From Neorhizobium lilium (GTDB taxonomy: Bacteria > Pseudomonadota > Alphaproteobacteria > Rhizobiales > Rhizobiaceae): a DNA stretch of 64,000 bases. Within the stretch, counting starts at the first letter, position 1; every line of letters starts with the position of its first letter. The position numbers and the translations under genes are program-made. The notes below the pieces were generated by a model. The model was not told the DNA's origin and searched no databases. It saw only the letters and a program-made list of their open reading frames with translations. The DNA lies in NCBI RefSeq assembly GCF_004053875.1, contig NZ_SBIP01000002.1:682001-746000 (forward strand), in the 5' to 3' direction. Of this stretch, positions 52,132 to 61,529 are shown in pieces.

Positions 52132-53331
52132 ATGAGTATCGAAGTCAGTTATAGCGGTGAGCTGGCGCAGAAGAGTGCGAGATCGTCGCTAAATCATGAT
52201 CAGGCTACACCGCAAATAGGTCTGGCAAGATTTTTTAACATGAAGAACTCGTTTCTGTTCTTCGTTTTGCTTCCATGCGTGCTGGGCGCGATTTATTATT
52301 TTGGTATAGCAAGCCCGCAGTACGTGGCGGAAACACGCATGGTTGTCCGAACTATCGGGGTGAGCGAACGGTTTGACACATCAGAACAGCGTGATGGGCG
52401 ATCGATCGTCGGTGGCGACTCGCTGACGCAGGATTCTTATATTGTCGCAAATTATCTGAAGTCTCCTCAGTTGGTGCGGAAGCTGGAAGACGAGATCAAT
52501 CTGCGCAAGCTTTTCATAAGGCAGGACGTCGATTTTTTGTCACGGCTTTCATCTGACGCCTCCTTTGAAGATCTGCATGACTTTTGGCAGCATCATGTGG
52601 ACATTTATGTCGATGGTCCTTCTGGCATAATCGTGTTCACCGTACGTGCATTTTCACCTGCAGACTCAATTACGATATCGAAAGCAGCACTGTCTGCCGC
52701 GAATGAGATGATCGATCAGATTTCGGAGCGCGCAAAGAACGACTTGGTGAACCGGGGGGAACACGACGTCGTTCTCAGTCTCAATGACTATCAGCAAGCA
52801 CTGCTCGACCTTCGCGACTATCAAAACAAGACGGGTATCTTGGATCCGGCCTCGTCGGCCAAAATGACGAGCGCCATCATTGGCAAGCTGACGGAACAAA
52901 AACTCGGCCTTCAAGTCAGCCTGAATGTCCTGGTGGCAGCCAAGGCCGACGATACCGCGCGAGCCCGCCAGTTGCGTCGGTCGATCGAGGCTGTCGATGA
53001 GCAGATCAAGCTGAGACAGTCCAGCCTTGCGGGGACTAATGCGGGCGGGGAGCCGCAACTGTCGAGCAGCATGACCGAATTTGCAAGTCTTGAGACGCAT
53101 CGTATCGTCACGCAAGCGCTTTATGAATCTACAGTGCGCAATCTTGATACGGCTAAATCGACCGCCTTGAAGAGAACCACGTTCATCTCCGTCTTTTCCG
53201 CCGCCCACATGCCCGAGAAATCAAAATACCCACATCGCCTTTCGCAATGGCTTATCCTGACTGCTGGGTTTTTGGCATTTTGGTTGACCGGCACCCTTAT
53301 TGGGATGTCTATTGAAGACCACCGGGTGTGA
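52132..53331 (+). CDS. KpsE/RkpR-like polysaccharide export inner-membrane protein (first copy)
   Basis: A 399-residue co-polymerase-type protein with a membrane helix near the N-terminus (FLFFVLLPCVLGAIYYFGIA) and one at the C-terminus (LILTAGFLAFWLTGTLIGM). Between them lies a periplasmic domain starting PQYVAETRMVVRT and containing a coiled-coil region (about residues 200-300). The pre-TM proline/tyrosine region EKSKYPHRLSQW is typical of the PCP-3 family. KpsE spans the periplasm and links the ABC exporter to the outer-membrane channel. It is followed by a KpsT gene after 3 bases, and has a second, different homologue two genes downstream. Confidence 0.85.
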   Translation: MSIEVSYSGELAQKSARSSLNHDQATPQIGLARFFNMKNSFLFFVLLPCVLGAIYYFGIASPQYVAETRMVVRTIGVSERFDTSEQRDGRSIVGGDSLTQDSYIVANYLKSPQLVRKLEDEINLRKLFIRQDVDFLSRLSSDASFEDLHDFWQHHVDIYVDGPSGIIVFTVRAFSPADSITISKAALSAANEMIDQISERAKNDLVNRGEHDVVLSLNDYQQALLDLRDYQNKTGILDPASSAKMTSAIIGKLTEQKLGLQVSLNVLVAAKADDTARARQLRRSIEAVDEQIKLRQSSLAGTNAGGEPQLSSSMTEFASLETHRIVTQALYESTVRNLDTAKSTALKRTTFISVFSAAHMPEKSKYPHRLSQWLILTAGFLAFWLTGTLIGMSIEDHRV

Positions 53332-53334
53332 TGG

Positions 53335-53988
53335 ATGATTACGCTAGACAACGTTACGAAATATTACAAAACTGCCGCTCACCGAAAGTACATTCTGCGC
53401 AATCAGTCGCTGCAGTTTTCGGCAGGTAGGTCCTATGGTTTGCTCGGCGTGAATGGAGCCGGCAAATCGACGACGATGCGTTTAATTTCCGGAGCCGAGT
53501 TGCCCAATAGAGGCCGGGTCCGGCGGCAGGTACGCGTTTCCTGGCCCCTCGGTTTTGTCAACGGGCTAAACCCGCTGCTGAGCGGCAAGGAAAATATCAA
53601 GTTTGTTGCCCGAGCCTACGGAGAGGACTTCAGGCGCGTCCTGCGTTTTGTGTCCGAATTTGCGGAAATCGGGAGTTATATCAACGAACCGCTGCGGACC
53701 TATTCCTCCGGGATGGGCGCGCGTTTCGCATTCGGCCTTTCCATGGCAATCGAATTTGACTGCTATCTGGTCGATGAGATTACTGCAGTCGGTGACTCTA
53801 ACTTCCAGCGACGTTGCCGGGAAGCTTTCCAGGCCCGCCGTTTGAAGTCGGACGTCATAATGATTTCCCATGACATGGGTACGATCAAAGATTATTGCGA
53901 TGTAGCCTTCGTTCTTATCGACGGGAATATGGTCCAGTTCGACGATGTCGAAGAGGCCATCGCAACGTACATGCGTCTCAATCGCTAG
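53335..53988 (+). CDS. kpsT: capsular polysaccharide ABC transporter ATP-binding protein
   Basis: A 217-residue ABC ATPase. Walker A GVNGAGKST (38-46), signature TYSSGMGARFAFGLSM, Walker B CYLVDEITAVGD, and the H-loop MISHDMGT. The signature and length put it with the KpsT/RkpS/Wzt-type exporters of polysaccharides rather than nutrient importers. It pairs with the KpsM-type permease encoded two genes downstream; the intervening gene is a second KpsE-like gene. Confidence 0.92.
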   Translation: MITLDNVTKYYKTAAHRKYILRNQSLQFSAGRSYGLLGVNGAGKSTTMRLISGAELPNRGRVRRQVRVSWPLGFVNGLNPLLSGKENIKFVARAYGEDFRRVLRFVSEFAEIGSYINEPLRTYSSGMGARFAFGLSMAIEFDCYLVDEITAVGDSNFQRRCREAFQARRLKSDVIMISHDMGTIKDYCDVAFVLIDGNMVQFDDVEEAIATYMRLNR

Positions 53989-54002
53989 AGGTCGAATTAC
54001 CG

Positions 54003-55283
54003 GTGCAAGAAAAGTCAGCCACCCAGGACAACGTTGTGGAGCAGCCGAAGCTGGCATCTTCGCTCAGTCGGCATGAGAAGGTCGCCGCGGCCTTGAGTTC
54101 CTATGCGCGGGCACTCACCTTTGAAAACAGAAGCCGGCGCAATCTCTACCGCCTGGCAGGTCTCGCTCCACGCACGCGTGACCGCATTTTCTCTGGGCTC
54201 CTGGCAGCGGCGATCTTGCTTACTTTTGTTTTACCCATGCTGGGAAGTGCGGGCTATTATGGCTTGATAGCGAGTCCCGGCTATGTTTCGGAAGTTCGTT
54301 TCGTTGTAAGATCCTCTGTGCCATTGCTGTCTCGTGACCGATATTCCAGTGAGACTGTCGAACCGAAAGCGAAGATTGTGCAGGATACTGCTATCCTGCT
54401 GAACTACCTTGACAGCCCAGCAATCATTGAGGATCTGCAAAAGAGCGTCGATCTGAAACAGATCTTCGGCAGCGCTGCAATCGATCCTTTGTCACGGCTT
54501 CGCAGCGACGCGTTGCAGGACGACCTTCTGCGCTATTGGCGAAAACATTACAGCGCGTCTGTTAACCCGAAAAGTGGGATTGCCGAGCTTAGGATCACTG
54601 CCTTCGATCCCAAGCAGGCGCACGATCTTGCGACACTTGTGCTCAAACTTGCAGAGCAGCAGGTCAACAGGTTGAGTTCAGGCATGTGGGATAGCCTTCT
54701 CACTTCCACACAACGCGATGTGGACAATGCCACCAAGGAAGTGACAGATCTTCGTAGCCAAATGAGGGACGTTCAAAACGCGACCGGCGTCTACGATCTT
54801 GACCTGTCTGCTCAAAGCATCATGTCGGTCCTGACAGGGGTGGAGGGTAAGCTTGCCGAGTTGAGGGGTCGGAGAGACGCTCTTCACCAGACGTTGACGC
54901 AAGGCAGTCCGCAGCTTGCCGAAATAGACAGACAGATCAGCGCCCTTGAGGCGCAGTCCAAAGATTTGAAGGCGAAGACCGCAGGTCAATCCGATGGTGC
55001 TGCCGGAAATCTAGCGCAATATTCGAGTGAATTCGACCAACTCAAGCTGAGCTTGAGCATGTCGGAAGCGAAATTGAAATCCGCTATCAGAGATCTGGAA
55101 AAGGCCAAGCTGGTAAGTTCTCTGCAACTGGTTTACGTAGACAATTTCACTAAACCCAGCCTGCCGGATAGCAGCACCTACCCGAACGCTCCTCTCAAGA
55201 TTTTTTTGGCGTTCCTGATATGCGCCGCTATCTGCTGCTCGACATGTGGTCTGCTGGCTTTAATACGTAACAAGCTGGACTAG
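54003..55283 (+). CDS. KpsE/RkpR-like polysaccharide export inner-membrane protein (second copy)
   Basis: A 426-residue protein with the same layout as the first copy: cytosolic N-terminus, membrane helix (LLAAAILLTFVLPMLGSAGY), periplasmic domain starting PGYVSEVRFVVRS, coiled-coil segments (DVDNATKEVTDLRSQMRDVQ), and a C-terminal helix after LPDSSTYPNAPLKIFL. The two copies align along most of the length but differ clearly, so they are old paralogues. GTG 54003 with AGAGG 11 bases upstream is the most likely start; the frame is open further back inside kpsT. Confidence 0.82.
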   Translation: MQEKSATQDNVVEQPKLASSLSRHEKVAAALSSYARALTFENRSRRNLYRLAGLAPRTRDRIFSGLLAAAILLTFVLPMLGSAGYYGLIASPGYVSEVRFVVRSSVPLLSRDRYSSETVEPKAKIVQDTAILLNYLDSPAIIEDLQKSVDLKQIFGSAAIDPLSRLRSDALQDDLLRYWRKHYSASVNPKSGIAELRITAFDPKQAHDLATLVLKLAEQQVNRLSSGMWDSLLTSTQRDVDNATKEVTDLRSQMRDVQNATGVYDLDLSAQSIMSVLTGVEGKLAELRGRRDALHQTLTQGSPQLAEIDRQISALEAQSKDLKAKTAGQSDGAAGNLAQYSSEFDQLKLSLSMSEAKLKSAIRDLEKAKLVSSLQLVYVDNFTKPSLPDSSTYPNAPLKIFLAFLICAAICCSTCGLLALIRNKLD

Positions 55284-55425
55284 CTGCCAGCGGCTGATCG
55301 CAATGGTGGCAACTCGTCTTCAAGCGTGAACCGCCTGATATGTCGCGATGTTTCCCAAGGCAACTGCCTTAATAAAGCTGCTGAAACTCTCTGACTGAGA
55401 ATTAAGTCCACGAGGATCCCACGTG

Positions 55426-56265
55426 ATGGAGATCAACAATCTCACTCCTGTCAATTCGGCAAATAAGAACTCTGCCTATCACAAACCCAGCATTCGGGTA
55501 GCGCTTCGCCGGCAAGTCAATGTCATGCATGCAGTGATACTGCGCGACATCCGTAGTCGCTTCTTCAACCATGGGCTCGGGTTTCTCATGGTGCCACTAT
55601 TTCCGGTTGCGCACGCCACGCTCCTGCTGGGAATATACACTGTGATGAACCGCCAGGCGATATTTGGGGACGACCTAATTCTCTTCTTTGCCACCGGGCT
55701 TATCCCGGTTCTGACATTTAATTACATCTCCAGGTTTATGTCCGTTTCGGTCTCAGCCAACAAAAGCATGTTGGCTTTTCCCGCGGTCCACCTCTTGGAC
55801 ATCATATTGGCTAGGTCCGCATTGGAATTCATCGGCATCGTCATATCAATCGTATTCATGACGATCTTGCTGATCTCGGTAGGTACGAATCCAGTGCCGC
55901 AAGATCCGGCGGATGCAGCCCTAGCCCTGCTGGCCGTGGCATTTCTGGCAATAGGCGTAGGTGTCGTCGTAAGCGTGATATCAGCGATATTTCCATTCTT
56001 TGCAATGATCTATTCCCTATTTACAGCGATAATCTACCTGACATCCGGCGGACCCATTTATCTTCAGTCGTTTCCAGATCAGGTCGTTTACTATTGTTCC
56101 TTCAATCCTGCGTTTCACGCGGTGGAATGGATGAGAACCGCATATTATGTGGGCTATTCGGACCAATATCTGGACAAGACCTATCTACTCTCATGGGGGT
56201 TAGGTAGTTTGAGCCTGGGGCTGCTGATGGAGCGCCTACTCAAGACACAGATCTTGAACAATTAG
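55426..56265 (+). CDS. kpsM: capsular polysaccharide ABC transporter permease
   Basis: A 279-residue ABC-2-type permease with about six membrane helices. The N-terminal amphipathic segment contains VILRDIRSRFFNHGLGFL, which precedes the first helix in KpsM/Wzm proteins; the C-terminal part has YLTSGGPIYLQSFPDQVVYY and FNPAFHAVEWMRTAYY. GAGGA at 55412-55416 supports ATG 55426 or the GTG one codon before. It exports the polysaccharide across the inner membrane with the KpsT ATPase. Confidence 0.9.
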   Translation: MEINNLTPVNSANKNSAYHKPSIRVALRRQVNVMHAVILRDIRSRFFNHGLGFLMVPLFPVAHATLLLGIYTVMNRQAIFGDDLILFFATGLIPVLTFNYISRFMSVSVSANKSMLAFPAVHLLDIILARSALEFIGIVISIVFMTILLISVGTNPVPQDPADAALALLAVAFLAIGVGVVVSVISAIFPFFAMIYSLFTAIIYLTSGGPIYLQSFPDQVVYYCSFNPAFHAVEWMRTAYYVGYSDQYLDKTYLLSWGLGSLSLGLLMERLLKTQILNN

Positions 56266-56352
56266 CAAAGCGGCATTTATTCTGGGCTCCTATGGATCCC
56301 ATCTGTTCCAATTTAAGCAAACAAAACTAATTCAATTAGCCGACACGCTTTA

Positions 56353-58371
56353 ATGCGCCCCTTGGAGCTCTGGCCAGTGACCCCACCAAAATCGAATAAC
56401 GCGGGCGGTCATACAGCTGCGATACTCACAGGACAGGATGCCACGAAATATACGGGACACGCTTTATCTCTCAGCTTTCACAATCCAGATCTTGGCCCGG
56501 TCGCGACTATCCTGTTCCAGCGCCGCGGCAGAGTACCCGCGACTTTGGTCCGCAAGGTTTTGTTGGATGAGAACGGTTGCGGACGGTTCTATGGCTGGGG
56601 ACCAGGCAAGCTAAACGGCATCGCCCTTCAAACCGATGGGTCTGTCGAGCCGGCCCAATTGAAGCTATTGGTTGCGCTCAACACGGTTCCATTATGGAAA
56701 ATTGCCTTTTTGGTCGCGCGCAAATCACCCCTGGCAGTGGGACAGATAATCAAGCTACTTTTAGCGCGTAATATTCGGGGGGTGCGCTATCGCTTCGGAA
56801 GACTCTACGAGAGCTTGAACGAGCCTTCTTACGAGAATTGGCTCAAACGAAGGAACCAGGCAGCTTTTAATCTAGGCTCTGAAACTGGTCTGAAACCTCG
56901 CGTCTTTGTTTCGGTCATCGGAAATGACGCTAGGGAGGCGACACTCCAATCGATAGAGAGACAGTCCTACCGCGATATAGAAGCGCGAGATCCGAGCCAG
57001 ATCGAGATGCCCCTCAAGGACAAAGGTGAGGCTTTCTGGCTTCGCCTCCCCGCCGGAGTTTGCCTTCACGAGAAAGCGGTAGAGGCTATGCTTCAACCCT
57101 TGCTGGACAATCCGGACATTGCCGGCATCTATTGCGACGAGGACATGATGGACGCGGACGGCGGACGTGACGCGCCTTTTTTCAAGCCCGCCTGGAATGC
57201 GCCACTCGCAGAGACCGGATGGCTGGCACCCGACGGCGCGATCATCCGCGTGAGCGCACTGCAAAAAGAAATCGATCTGGAGCAATCCACGTCCGGCCAA
57301 CTGCTGCTCGAGGCCTCAAAACGTGGACGAATAGCCCATATCCCACGAGTTATGCTTCATAGGTTATCTCCACTGACTCCCGCCCTCCCCTCAAGGCCTA
57401 AAGTTGCGAGCGCTAGGACAAAGGTCAGCGTCATCATACCAACGCGGGACCGAGCCGACTTGCTCAGCGCCTGTCTGGATGGGCTATTGAAGAGAACCCG
57501 CTTTGACGAGCTCGACGTCATTGTCATCGATAACGAAAGTGCCGAACCTGAAACCCATGCGCTTTTCGCAAAATACGAGGGACAAGGTCTGGTCAATCGC
57601 GTGCCTTTGCCCGGAAGCTTCAATTTCTCCCGTGCCTGCAACCTGGGCGTCGCTCATGCGAGGCACGATCTCGTGTTGCTACTTAACAACGATGTTGAAC
57701 CGATCAATCCTGAGTGGCTCGACCAAATGGTCGCGGAACTGGATGATGACGATATCGGAGCGGTCGGCGCTCTGCTTCTCTTCCCCGATGGTTATGTGCA
57801 ACACGCTGGCGTCACCCTCGGATCCGGCTCAGTTGCAAGACACAGTTTCCAGTTTCGTAAGCCTGGCGAACGTGGAGATTGGGGCTTGATCGAGCAAAGG
57901 CAGGAGATGAGCGCCGTGACCGGCGCCTGTCTGTTGACCCGCCGCAGCTTGTGGCATGCGGTGGGCGGCATGAACGAGGAGCGGTTGACCGTTGCTTTCA
58001 ATGACGTCGATTACTGCCTAAAGCTACGCGAAATCGGCAAGGGCATCATGTGGACACCACATGCCCGGCTAATTCATCACGAGTCGGTCTCACGCGGGCG
58101 CGATGACACGCCGGCGAAGCTGGAGCGGTTCGCCAAGGAAGAAGCCTATATGCACGAACGATGGGGAGAGGTGCTTCAGAACGACCCATTCTATAACCCA
58201 AACCTGTCGCTCATAGTCGGCGACCGCTGCCTCGACGTAGAGCCCCGCGATCTCTCGCCCAGGTTTGCGCGAGCCAAGGCTCGGAATTTTAACGAGCAGG
58301 ACCAAGGCGGCACGACTTCCACCGGACGGGATAAGAGCCAGGGCGAAGAGGAGCATCATGCTCTTTTCTGA
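56353..58371 (+). CDS. large glycosyltransferase with two GT2-related domains
   Basis: A 672-residue protein. The C-terminal half (about 355-620) is a complete GT2 domain: KVSVIIPTRDRADLLSACLD, VIVIDNESAEPETHALF, LLLNNDVEPINPEWLDQMVA (DxD-like NND) and AFNDVDYCLKLREIGKGIMW. The N-terminal half has a truncated GT2 relative: IAGIYCDEDMMDADGGRDAP then FFKPAWNA and IAHIPRVMLHRLSPL, a pattern usual in tandem-GT2 polysaccharide synthases. Its own nucleotide-sugar motif is not visible, so that half may be inactive. The start lacks a clear Shine-Dalgarno. Confidence 0.82.
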   Translation: MRPLELWPVTPPKSNNAGGHTAAILTGQDATKYTGHALSLSFHNPDLGPVATILFQRRGRVPATLVRKVLLDENGCGRFYGWGPGKLNGIALQTDGSVEPAQLKLLVALNTVPLWKIAFLVARKSPLAVGQIIKLLLARNIRGVRYRFGRLYESLNEPSYENWLKRRNQAAFNLGSETGLKPRVFVSVIGNDAREATLQSIERQSYRDIEARDPSQIEMPLKDKGEAFWLRLPAGVCLHEKAVEAMLQPLLDNPDIAGIYCDEDMMDADGGRDAPFFKPAWNAPLAETGWLAPDGAIIRVSALQKEIDLEQSTSGQLLLEASKRGRIAHIPRVMLHRLSPLTPALPSRPKVASARTKVSVIIPTRDRADLLSACLDGLLKRTRFDELDVIVIDNESAEPETHALFAKYEGQGLVNRVPLPGSFNFSRACNLGVAHARHDLVLLLNNDVEPINPEWLDQMVAELDDDDIGAVGALLLFPDGYVQHAGVTLGSGSVARHSFQFRKPGERGDWGLIEQRQEMSAVTGACLLTRRSLWHAVGGMNEERLTVAFNDVDYCLKLREIGKGIMWTPHARLIHHESVSRGRDDTPAKLERFAKEEAYMHERWGEVLQNDPFYNPNLSLIVGDRCLDVEPRDLSPRFARAKARNFNEQDQGGTTSTGRDKSQGEEEHHALF

Positions 58372-59431
58372 ATATTGGGATCGCCTGATGCTTCGGCCGC
58401 AGATTCGTCCAAGCCCACGGAGGCCGACCAGGAAAACGATAAATCAGATCATTCTGTTCGGCCGTCATCCCAATCCGACAACGGACTACTATTTCGGCGC
58501 GAGGCTGTCCGCACGAGGCATGCCCCCTTATGAAATAGTCGATATGGCAGACAGGAATTTGCACAGGCTGAACCCGGAAGGGGCGTTCATCATCATCTGC
58601 CGATATGCCTCGTCGCGGGTGCTGGATTGGATCGAGGCATCGCACAGTCGGCTTGCAGGGGTTGGCCTTTTTCTCGATGACGATATTCCTTCCGTCATCC
58701 TGAGTGACGAGTCCAGTATCCGCTACAAGCTGTCATTGCTGAAGAACGCCATAATGCCGTTGCGCCGCCTAAACCGCGAACTGGACATTTTATGGGTGTC
58801 GACGCCGAAGTTGGCGGAAGCAGTCGGTTGCATCGACGCCCAGGTTCTGCCGCCGGCTCCCCCGACCTTTCTATGGGACGTTGCGGGGAGGAAATCGTCA
58901 AGAGCCGACAGTGAGACTATCTCGATCGCCTACCATGCTACCGGCATCCACGTGAAGGAGCATTCTTTCCTTCAACCCGTGATAGCCGACGTCCTGGCAG
59001 CCCGCCCGAATGCCATCTTCGAGGTTTTCGCCGACAACAGGACAAGGCCGATTTGGAAGGGTATGGACCGCGTGGACATTCGCGACCCTCTGCCTTGGCA
59101 AGGCTATGTCAAGGAATGCGAAAACCGGCAAATCGACATCATGCTCGTCCCACTGGCTCCCACGAAAGTAAACGATTGTCGTTCGCCCACAAAGCGAATC
59201 GACGTGGCACGCCTTGAGGCGGCGGGCATATTTTCTGCATCGAGCGCTTATGGCGAGCCAGATGGAAGCTGTGAGATCCGCCTGCTTTACAATCGGGATA
59301 TATGGCATCAAACACTGCTGGAGCTTATCGACGATCCGGCAAGACGTGCTGCCGGCGCTGAGGCAACCCGGCTGCTGGTTGGGCAAATGAGTAGCGATGC
59401 CGACAGCGGCCTCCTGCTGAATAGCGCATAG
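58358..59431 (+). CDS. probable glycosyltransferase (GT-B-like), specificity unknown
   Basis: A 357-residue protein starting at ATG 58358, overlapping the upstream gene by 14 bases and preceded by GAAGAGGAG. The C-terminal part has VPLAPTKVNDCRSPTKRIDV then ARLEAAGIFSASSAYGE, which looks like the donor-site region of GT4 or CgeB-like glycosyltransferases; the N-terminal part (INQIILFGRHPNPTTDYYFG) is family-neutral. The region FLDDDIPSVILSD is acidic but not a classic DxD site. Assignment rests on these features and context only. Confidence 0.6.
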   Translation: MLFSEYWDRLMLRPQIRPSPRRPTRKTINQIILFGRHPNPTTDYYFGARLSARGMPPYEIVDMADRNLHRLNPEGAFIIICRYASSRVLDWIEASHSRLAGVGLFLDDDIPSVILSDESSIRYKLSLLKNAIMPLRRLNRELDILWVSTPKLAEAVGCIDAQVLPPAPPTFLWDVAGRKSSRADSETISIAYHATGIHVKEHSFLQPVIADVLAARPNAIFEVFADNRTRPIWKGMDRVDIRDPLPWQGYVKECENRQIDIMLVPLAPTKVNDCRSPTKRIDVARLEAAGIFSASSAYGEPDGSCEIRLLYNRDIWHQTLLELIDDPARRAAGAEATRLLVGQMSSDADSGLLLNSA

Positions 59432-59476
59432 ACGCCGATGTCCAGCCGAACCGCCGCTTCCTTGGTTGAAAGTGCG

Positions 59477-59551
59477 TGGCTGGGGCGCCAGGATTCGAAC
59501 CTGGGAATGCCGGTACCAAAAACCGGTGCCTTACCGCTTGGCGACGCCCCA
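59477..59551 (-). tRNA. tRNA-Gln (anticodon TTG)
   Basis: A 75-nt cloverleaf on the minus strand: acceptor TGGGGCG with CGCCCCA, anticodon stem CCGGT/ACCGG around TTTTGGT, T-arm CCAGGTTCGAATCCTGG, and encoded CCA. It lies inside the polysaccharide region, between the last glycosyltransferase gene and rfbC, on the opposite strand. Confidence 0.96.
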
Positions 59552-59801
59552 ATATGAAAGAGCTATAATGAGCAGCTTTCGAATGCCGCTGCTCTAGCAA
59601 AGCTTGAGAGTCCCGGCAACTGCACCACCCTCATTTTCCGCGCATTTCAGACGACTGCTTAGAGGCTAAAGAGAAGACGGCATAATGACGTGAAACCCCA
59701 ATTGTCTTTTTGCGAAGAGGGTCCCGCTATAAAGACACATCCTTTACAGTATCCGATGTCGAAGCTAGGCATGGTACATCTTTTATCGTGAGCAGTGCGC
59801 C

Positions 59802-60359
59802 ATGTATTTCGAGAAACTGGACATCTCTGGGTTGTTTTTGATCACGCCGAAGAAGTTTGGTGATTCCCGGGGCTATTTCATGGAGACATTTCGTCAGGCT
59901 TTGTTTGCCGAGCATGTAGGTCCGTTCGAGTTCGTACAGGACAATCAGTCGCTCTCGGCCGAAGTTGGCACTGTAAGGGGCTTGCATTTCCAGCTGGAGC
60001 CGAAAGCGCAGGGCAAATTGGTGCGCTGCGTTGCCGGCGCGCTGCTGGATGTGGCGGTGGATATCCGTAGCGGCTCACCCACCTACGGAAAGCACATTGC
60101 TGTAGAATTGACGGCGGAAAATGGCAGACAGCTCTGGGTGCCGCCGGGCTTTGCGCATGGCTTCTGCACGCTCGCCCCTAACACCGAGATCAGCTACAAG
60201 GTAACGAACTATTACAGCGGTGAGCATGATCGGGGCCTGTTATGGAACGATCCGGCGATCGGCATTGACTGGCCGGTAGAGGCAGAGAAGGCAGCACTAT
60301 CCGAGAAGGACAGGAAGCAACCACCACTTGCCGACCTGGGTGATGTTTTCACCTATTAA
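59802..60359 (+). CDS. rfbC: dTDP-4-dehydrorhamnose 3,5-epimerase
   Basis: A 185-residue cupin-fold enzyme. It has LDISGLFLITPKKFGDSRGY, FVQDNQSLSAEVGTVRGLHF with the catalytic histidine, VRCVAGALLDVAVDIR with the conserved aspartate, and LWVPPGFAHGFCTLAP. It epimerises dTDP-4-keto-6-deoxyglucose. First gene of the rml set; about 250 non-coding bases separate it from the tRNA-Gln. Confidence 0.96.
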   Translation: MYFEKLDISGLFLITPKKFGDSRGYFMETFRQALFAEHVGPFEFVQDNQSLSAEVGTVRGLHFQLEPKAQGKLVRCVAGALLDVAVDIRSGSPTYGKHIAVELTAENGRQLWVPPGFAHGFCTLAPNTEISYKVTNYYSGEHDRGLLWNDPAIGIDWPVEAEKAALSEKDRKQPPLADLGDVFTY

Positions 60360-60461
60360 GGCTTTTTTGGATTGAAGGTTCCTGGAGTTGAACCTGCAGG
60401 TCGTTTTCATAGAGTTTGCGCCCGCCGTCAGGTCCGTGGTGATGAACGGAGAGTTTTGCAA

Positions 60462-61529
60462 ATGCGCGTCATAGTAACCGGTGGTGCCGGTTTTATTGGG
60501 TCGGCAGTTGTCCGCCACCTTGTGCTGGACAAGGGCTACGAGGTCCTCAACATCGACAAACTGACATATGCCGGCACCAAAACGTCAGTGCGGGCTGTGG
60601 ACGACCAGCCGGGTTATCGCTTCCTTCAGGCCGATATCTGCGATTGCGCTGCGATTGCGGAAGCGCTGGCAGGTTTCAAGCCTGACCGGATCATGCACCT
60701 GGCGGCCGAAAGTCATGTCGATCGCTCGATCACGGGCGCCAAGGATTTCATCGACACCAATGTAGTCGGCACTTTCACCATGCTCGAATGCGCCCGCCAG
60801 TACTGGTTGACGCTCGACGGCGCCGAGAAGGAAGCGTTCCGCTTCCTGCATGTGTCGACCGATGAGGTTTATGGCTCACTTGGCGATGAGGGTCTGTTTA
60901 CCGAAGAGACGCCCTATGATCCGAGTTCGCCCTATTCGGCCTCCAAGGCGGCCTCCGACCATCTCGCCAAGGCCTGGGCCCGGACTTATGGTCTGCCGGT
61001 CGTGGTGTCGAACTGCTCCAACAATTACGGGCCTTATCATTTCCCGGAAAAGCTTATTCCGCTGATCATCCTGAATGCGTTGGAGGGCAAATCGTTACCG
61101 GTGTATGGCAGTGGCGCCAACGTTCGCGACTGGCTCTATGTTGAGGATCACGCCCGGGCGCTCGACATCATCGCCGAAAGAGGCCGGATCGGCGAGACCT
61201 ACAATGTCGGCGGTCGCAACGAGCGCCGCAACATCGATGTCGTGACCCGGATCTGCGAACTGATGGATCGACTGCGCCCACAGTCCGAACCGCACTCGCA
61301 CCTTATCACTCATGTGACCGATCGACCGGGTCACGACGCCCGCTATGCGATAGATGCGACCAAGCTCGAGACTGAACTCGGCTGGAAGGCGCAGGAAAAT
61401 TTCGATACGGGCATCGAAAAGACGGTCCGCTGGTATCTGGAAAACGAGTGGTGGTGGGCGCCGCTCCGTAAGGGCTACGAGGGAAGTCGTCTCGGGTTGC
61501 TCGATACGGATGACAAGGCATCCGTATGA
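60462..61529 (+). CDS. rfbB: dTDP-glucose 4,6-dehydratase
   Basis: A 355-residue extended SDR enzyme. NAD site [16 protein letters not shown] (residues 5-20), [11 protein letters not shown], and the catalytic YSASK (Y158, K162). It converts dTDP-glucose to dTDP-4-keto-6-deoxyglucose. The frame is open from 60372, but ATG 60462 (MRVIVTGG) fits the family. It overlaps rfbD by 4 bases (ATGA). Confidence 0.96.
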   Translation: MRVIVTGGAGFIGSAVVRHLVLDKGYEVLNIDKLTYAGTKTSVRAVDDQPGYRFLQADICDCAAIAEALAGFKPDRIMHLAAESHVDRSITGAKDFIDTNVVGTFTMLECARQYWLTLDGAEKEAFRFLHVSTDEVYGSLGDEGLFTEETPYDPSSPYSASKAASDHLAKAWARTYGLPVVVSNCSNNYGPYHFPEKLIPLIILNALEGKSLPVYGSGANVRDWLYVEDHARALDIIAERGRIGETYNVGGRNERRNIDVVTRICELMDRLRPQSEPHSHLITHVTDRPGHDARYAIDATKLETELGWKAQENFDTGIEKTVRWYLENEWWWAPLRKGYEGSRLGLLDTDDKASV

